This document shows positions 5,445 through 7,760 of a stretch of DNA of 7,760 bases, piece by piece (the first letter of the stretch is position 1; each line of letters begins with the position of its first letter). Source of the stretch: Bacteroidales bacterium (GTDB taxonomy: Bacteria > Bacteroidota > Bacteroidia > Bacteroidales > UBA932); the NCBI GenBank assembly GCA_017429885.1, contig JAFROA010000335.1, positions 1 to 7,760 on the forward strand. Reading direction: 5' to 3'. The translations under genes were made by a program, and so were the position numbers. The notes under the pieces were generated by a model that worked only from the letters and a program-made list of their open reading frames with translations, was not told the origin of the DNA and did no database searches.

Positions 5445-6543
5445 AATGATTATAGCGGCGGCGGCCATTCTGGCGGCCGCTGTCTCATGTACGGAGATGG
5501 CTCAGGTTGAGGGTACTCTCGCCAGTTCGCCGGATTCGAAAGTTGTTTTCAAGAAACTCGCGGGCGGATCCATGACTGTGCTGGACACTGTAAAAACAGG
5601 TTCTGACGGGTCATATTCATACAAGATGGAAGTTGCTGAGGGACAGCCGGAGTTCGTGTATATCTACGATGGTGACACCAAGGTGGCATCTCTCCTTTTG
5701 CAGAGTGGCGATAAAGTCAAGGTTGTCTCTGAGGCTAACGGGAACTACACCGTGGAGGGTTCGGAGGAGAGTGCCAAACTCAAGAAAGTCGAGGATGATT
5801 TCGCCGCTTTCATGAAGGACTTCACTTCCTCGGTGGAGGCTGAGGATGGTCCCGCAGCATCAAGGAAATATGTGGAGTATTACCGCTCCAGGGTCAAGTA
5901 CATCATGGACAACTGCAAGTCTTTGACTTCAATCCCTGTGCTTTATCAGAAGATCAACGACGATTTCCCGGTGTTCGGCCAGGCTACTGACGCTGTCCAT
6001 TTCAGGAGTGTTCATGACTCCTTGGCAAAGGTTTATCCGGATTCCAAATATGTCTCCGCACTTGGGAACGAGGTGGAGAAAAGGTTCAATCTTCTGTCTC
6101 TTCAGCAGAGGTTGAGTGCCGCCAATGAGGCCGGTTTCCCGGATGCGGAATTGCCCTCAATCGATGGGAAAAAGGTGAAGATCAGCGACTTGGATTCAAA
6201 ACTGATTCTCGTTTACTTCTGGCAGGCCGCTGATGCCGCCCAGAAAATGTTCAACCAGGATGTCCTTCTGCCCCTTTACAAGGCATATAACCCGAAAGGT
6301 CTGGAGATATATTCAATTTCCCTTGACACCGACAAAGGTGTCTGGGCAAGCGCTGTCAAGAGCCAAGCCCTGCCTTGGGTCAATGTCTGCGATGGATTAG
6401 GCGCCGCTTGTCCCGCAGTCGGATTGTATAATATCTCGAGGGGACTTCCGGTCGCTTATTTGATTGAAGACGGGACTCTGTCTCCTGAGACATTCTCCTC
6501 TGAGAAAGAGCTCCGCTCAATCATAGCGGCTAAGCTGAAATAA
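5431..6543 (+). CDS. Lipoprotein with degenerate TlpA/thioredoxin-like domain
   Basis: A predicted lipoprotein of 370 residues: charged MRNFK, an Ala-rich core and lipobox AVSC (C20). Residues about 25-110 form a beta-rich domain (VEGTLASS, VVFKKL, SGDKVKVVSE, YTVEGSEES) resembling the DUF4369-type N-domain of Bacteroidota thiol-disulfide proteins. About 111-232 is helical. About 236-370 is TlpA/AhpC-like: FPDAELPSIDGKKVKISDLDSK, strand LILVYFW (258-264), IYSISLD, VNVCDG, and a putative cis-proline at P340 (RGLPVAYLIEDG). Where active members have WCxxC, this protein reads FWQAADAAQK, so both catalytic cysteines are absent (D268 and Q271 by alignment). Thiol-disulfide exchange by the classical mechanism is therefore unlikely; binding or scaffolding is an inference. 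The ATG at 5431 overlaps the HIT gene by 14 nt and is preferred over the ATG at 5446, because the latter would remove the charged n-region. AGGA lies 2 nt upstream of 5431. Confidence 0.88.
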   Translation: MRNFKMIIAAAAILAAAVSCTEMAQVEGTLASSPDSKVVFKKLAGGSMTVLDTVKTGSDGSYSYKMEVAEGQPEFVYIYDGDTKVASLLLQSGDKVKVVSEANGNYTVEGSEESAKLKKVEDDFAAFMKDFTSSVEAEDGPAASRKYVEYYRSRVKYIMDNCKSLTSIPVLYQKINDDFPVFGQATDAVHFRSVHDSLAKVYPDSKYVSALGNEVEKRFNLLSLQQRLSAANEAGFPDAELPSIDGKKVKISDLDSKLILVYFWQAADAAQKMFNQDVLLPLYKAYNPKGLEIYSISLDTDKGVWASAVKSQALPWVNVCDGLGAACPAVGLYNISRGLPVAYLIEDGTLSPETFSSEKELRSIIAAKLK

Positions 6544-6579
6544 TAGATTTCCAATAATATAACCACAAAATAACACGAT

Positions 6580-7760
6580 ATGGCATTAATGATAATCCAG
6601 TTGCTGATCGTCCTCGCGGCCCTATATGTGGGCTCCAGGTACGGCAGCCTCGCCCTCGGTGCTATTTCCGGAATCGGTCTGGCTATCTTGGTCTTCGGTT
6701 TCGGGATGAAGCCCGGGACGCCTCCGACAGACGTCATCTACATTATCATCGCGGCAGTCACCTGCGCTGGAGTCCTACAGGCTTCCGGTGGTATGGACTG
6801 GCTGATTCAGATCGCGGAGAAGCTATTGAGGAAGCATCCGGACCGTATCACGATTCTCGCCCCTCTCACCACATTCTTCCTTACTGTTCTCGTTGGTACC
6901 GGTCATGTGGTTTATACACTGATGCCTATCATTGTGGATATAGCCATAAAGAAAGACATTCGTCCCGAACGTCCTTGCGGAGTGGCCTCTGTCGCTTCCC
7001 AGGTGGGAATCACTTGCTCTCCTATCGCCGCCGCGGTCGTGGCTTTCGTCACGATCTCTAACAACAACGGTTATGGGGTCTCAATCCCTCAGGTGTTGAT
7101 GGTCACCATTCCCGCATGTATTATTGGTCTCCTGTTCGCCGCTCTTGCCTCATACCGCAGGGGTAAGGATCTTGACAAGGATCCCGATTTCCAGAAGAGG
7201 ATCTCTGATCCGGCTGTCAAGAACTATGTCTACGGGAGTGACGCCACCACTCTTGACAAGGTGATCGACAAGAAAGCCAAGCTTGCGGTCTACATTTTCT
7301 TGTTCGCAATATTGGTCATTGTCGGCTTGGCTTTCTGCCAGATGGTTTTGAGCAAGGAGGCTCTCGCCAAGCTACCGAAGATGAATATCGCCATCCAGAT
7401 TATCATGCTCTGCGCCACGGCCTTTATGATCATGCTCTGCAAGGTTGATCTCAAGAAGGCTGCGGCAGGTGCCGTCTGGAGATCCGGTATGGTTGCCGTG
7501 GTAGCTATATATGGTATCGCTTGGATGGCTGACACTTATTTCGGCAACTATATGGATCAGATTAAGGAGATGCTGACAGGAATTGTCACTCAATATCCCT
7601 GGTCTATAGCCTTGGTGTTCTTCCTGGTCTCCGTGTTGATCAACTCCCAGGGTGCCGTCGTGGTCGCTATGCTGCCTCTGGCTTATTCGTTGGGTATTCC
7701 CGGACCTGTGCTCCTCGGTGTTCTTCCGAGCGTTTACGGGTACTTCTTCATTCCGAACTA
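6580..7760 (+). CDS. dcuB: Anaerobic C4-dicarboxylate carrier DcuB, partial (C-terminus off the right edge)
   Basis: An inner-membrane antiporter of the Dcu family, which exchanges fumarate, malate or aspartate for succinate during anaerobic fumarate respiration. The frame is open from the ATG at 6580 to the edge (393 codons), roughly 45-50 residues short of the usual ~440. Many stretches agree with E. coli DcuB as I know it: KPGTPPTDV, LQASGGMDWLIQIAEKLLRK, GTGHVVYTLMPI, DIAIKKDIRPERP, the loop RGKDLDKDPDFQKRIS, KNYVYGSDATTLDK, WRSGMVAVVAIYGIAWMADT and VSVLINSQGA. It is strongly hydrophobic with about ten visible membrane segments. It starts 36 nt after the lipoprotein stop (tandem TAA-TAG). 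The gap holds only a poor -7 match (TAGATTTC, 6544-6551), so it may be read through from the greA group or from a promoter I cannot place. DcuB is favoured over DcuA from the motifs, but the two are close. Confidence 0.92.
   Translation, partial: MALMIIQLLIVLAALYVGSRYGSLALGAISGIGLAILVFGFGMKPGTPPTDVIYIIIAAVTCAGVLQASGGMDWLIQIAEKLLRKHPDRITILAPLTTFFLTVLVGTGHVVYTLMPIIVDIAIKKDIRPERPCGVASVASQVGITCSPIAAAVVAFVTISNNNGYGVSIPQVLMVTIPACIIGLLFAALASYRRGKDLDKDPDFQKRISDPAVKNYVYGSDATTLDKVIDKKAKLAVYIFLFAILVIVGLAFCQMVLSKEALAKLPKMNIAIQIIMLCATAFMIMLCKVDLKKAAAGAVWRSGMVAVVAIYGIAWMADTYFGNYMDQIKEMLTGIVTQYPWSIALVFFLVSVLINSQGAVVVAMLPLAYSLGIPGPVLLGVLPSVYGYFFIPN

Noticed and set aside
5454..5481. GC-rich inverted repeat AGCGGC...GCCGCT
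   Set aside because: It falls in the Ala-rich signal peptide of the lipoprotein. Repeated GCG/GCC alanine codons produce such dyads by chance.
1..7760. Mobile element, CRISPR array, tRNA/rRNA or phage signature
   Set aside because: I scanned for transposase/integrase motifs, spaced direct repeats and tRNA-like cloverleaf ends and saw none. Only the 12-bp tandem repeat and short palindromes were found.

Overview
The window looks like chromosomal DNA of an anaerobic, probably gut-type member of Bacteroidota (order Bacteroidales likely; genus not determinable by eye). The evidence is a BlaR1-type M56 peptidase whose C-terminus is a TonB-like domain, several lipoproteins of Bacteroidota type, a DcuB-type anaerobic dicarboxylate carrier, and promoters matching the Bacteroidota pattern TTTG/TTG - about 20 nt - TAnnTTTG. 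It reads as mostly ordinary core-genome content: I see no transposase, integrase, tRNA, rRNA, CRISPR array or phage gene. No gene-free stretch exceeds about 120 bases.

Left half (1-3802), minus strand, read right to left: a MenA-like UbiA prenyltransferase and a CPBP-family membrane protease overlap by ATGA (start and stop sharing 4 nt). Then, from a promoter of its own, come a BlaI/MecI-type repressor, an M56/BlaR1-type membrane peptidase with a C-terminal TonB domain (gap 4 nt), and an exported TPR protein that overlaps the peptidase gene by ATGA and runs off the left edge. The blaI promoter carries two perfect inverted repeats, one on the -33 box and one around the -7 box, so the operon is probably autoregulated. 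The inducing signal is not evident, because the penicillin-binding sensor domain of classical BlaR1 is absent.

A 97-bp divergent intergenic region (3803-3899), with a perfect 12-bp tandem duplication next to the start codon, separates this from the right half.

Right half (3900-7760), plus strand: a small lipoprotein with a thioredoxin-like CxxC motif; then, from a near-consensus promoter and a leader with a strong hairpin, greA, a HIT-family protein and a larger lipoprotein with a thioredoxin/TlpA-like domain that has lost both catalytic cysteines. These three are tightly packed (5-nt gap, then 14-nt overlap) and probably form an operon. Last is dcuB (C4-dicarboxylate antiporter), cut by the right edge.

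The most noteworthy items are the BlaI/BlaR1-TonB/TPR regulatory operon with its double-palindrome promoter, the cysteine-less TlpA-like lipoprotein coupled to greA and HIT, and the greA leader hairpin. I found nothing that clearly amounts to a wholly new system.
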